Assembly: GCF_003730195.1 (NCBI RefSeq)
Contig: NZ_QWGG01000006.1
Span: 214,290 to 278,289, forward strand
DNA from: Halosimplex salinum
Lineage (GTDB): Archaea; Halobacteriota; Halobacteria; Halobacteriales; Haloarculaceae
Direction of reading: 5' to 3'
Length of the DNA stretch: 64,000 nucleotides
Positions 63,548 to 64,000 of the stretch are shown here, in pieces. Numbering within the stretch: the stretch's first letter is position 1; the number at the start of each line of letters is the position of its first letter. The translations under genes were made by a program, and so were the position numbers. The notes under the pieces are model-generated. The model ran no database searches. It had not been told where the DNA came from and worked only from the letters and a program-made list of their open reading frames with translations.

Positions 63548-63882
63548 TCAGGAGTCAATATAACCTAGATCTTCGAGACTATCTCGTACTTCATCAGTTA
63601 TCTCATCGGGCTCATCACCCAATCGGTTACCTGTAGATCCTATCATAGAATCACCGATGTAGGCCTGTTTGTCTTCGATTAGCTGTTCTAATTCAGATCT
63701 CACTCCTTCTTGCCGTATAGCTGGTTCCGATTCAGATCCGCCATGCGGAACATTATATAGGTCGAAGTTCTGACCATCGTCGGTAAATAGTTTCCAGTCA
63801 CCTCGCCGGACTCCGATTAACCTATCTTTTACTGTGAAGAAAACTGGGTCATCTTTCTCCCGCTTGATGTTTTGGTATGTGT
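63548..63882 (-). pseudogene. C-terminal fragment of a sulfatase-fold gene
   Basis: Only the last ~105 residues of a sulfatase-like protein remain: KREKDDPVFFTVKDRLIGVR, then RGDWKLFTDDGQNFDLYNVP, ending LEDLGYIDS like the three other family members of the window. The N-terminal metal and nucleophile regions are missing, and upstream sequence switches to a transposase end. The fragment has no start of its own, so the gene is broken. The exact junction is uncertain within about 15 nt. Confidence 0.72.
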
Positions 63883-64000
63883 TTACCCCGAGGATTCGAC
63901 GGCAGGCACAGCGTGAGTCTGTGAGACCATCTCGTTGTTTTCGACGACGCGCTTGAGTTCCGCGTAGGGATTCCGTCCCTGCTGGCGCCACGTCGCCAGC
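63883..64000 (-). mobile_element. 3' end of a transposase gene (partial)
   Basis: The frame entering from the right edge reads LATWRQQGRNPYAELKRVVE, then NNEMVSQTHAVPAVESSG and a TAA. The style is that of the C-terminus of a haloarchaeal insertion-sequence transposase, possibly IS66-like. Only 38 codons are in the window, so the family is not fixed. It abuts the broken sulfatase gene, suggesting the insertion caused the truncation. Confidence 0.45.

Overview
The window is a high-GC haloarchaeal (class Halobacteria) chromosome segment. The evidence is the acidic proteome, PAN proteasome ATPase, archaeal SecF/SecD order, Pus10, CheF paralogues, AbrB-type VapB, MoxR/DUF58 cell-surface genes, and leaderless starts with TATA elements about 22-30 nt upstream. 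No rRNA, tRNA or CRISPR array was seen. The genus cannot be fixed from the sequence alone.

Layout. (1) 1-11.4 kb is mostly housekeeping: nadE (cut by the window edge), pan, secF-secD, an RDD membrane protein, rnhB, an SGNH esterase, pus10, an MscS channel and uppP. Two related composite stem-loop repeats sit directly behind pan and rnhB. (2) 11.4-18.3 kb is packed with small mobile stress genes: VapBC, a remnant of a DUF3368 PIN toxin, two RelE/ParE-type pairs, and an HTH gene coupled to a TumE-like protein. Between them lie two cheF paralogues, a Gfo/Idh/MocA oxidoreductase and a small membrane protein. One toxin-antitoxin pair is bracketed by two copies of the cheF 3' end. (3) 18.7-21.7 kb holds glmU-glmS for UDP-GlcNAc supply. 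(4) 21.9-29.5 kb is a co-directional cluster: an ABC exporter, two different HprK-like P-loop proteins, an SpsF-like nucleotidyltransferase, a NeuB-type synthase, an SpsG/PseG-like protein and a hexapeptide acyltransferase. This looks like synthesis and export of a nonulosonic-acid-type sugar. (5) 29.5-46.2 kb is a glycan assembly region: a capsule-type transferase, an FkbM methyltransferase, three alkaline-phosphatase-superfamily proteins, GT4 glycosyltransferases, a multi-pass membrane protein, a UDP-sulfoquinovose-synthase-like enzyme and several short-chain epimerases, ending with a winged-helix regulator. (6) 47.0-48.4 kb encodes a polyprenyl-phosphate sugar-1-phosphate transferase, a probable initiator of lipid-linked glycan synthesis. 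(7) 48.6-56.1 kb is a divergent MoxR / DUF4350 / DUF4129-like versus DUF58 / small membrane protein block. (8) 56.2-63.0 kb returns to glycan genes: DUF1616, GT2, WecB-type epimerase, two SDR epimerases and a GT4. (9) The last kilobase is AT-rich and holds a beheaded sulfatase next to the end of a transposase gene.

Together regions 3-6 and 8 can supply activated amino sugars, build acidic and sulfonated sugars, assemble them on a lipid carrier (uppP could recycle that carrier) and export or decorate the product, probably an S-layer N-glycan or exopolysaccharide. The most unusual feature is the pair of non-identical HprK-like proteins embedded in the NeuB/SpsG/SpsF operon, where no PTS HPr protein is visible. 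The toxin-antitoxin cluster that reuses cheF gene ends is the second.
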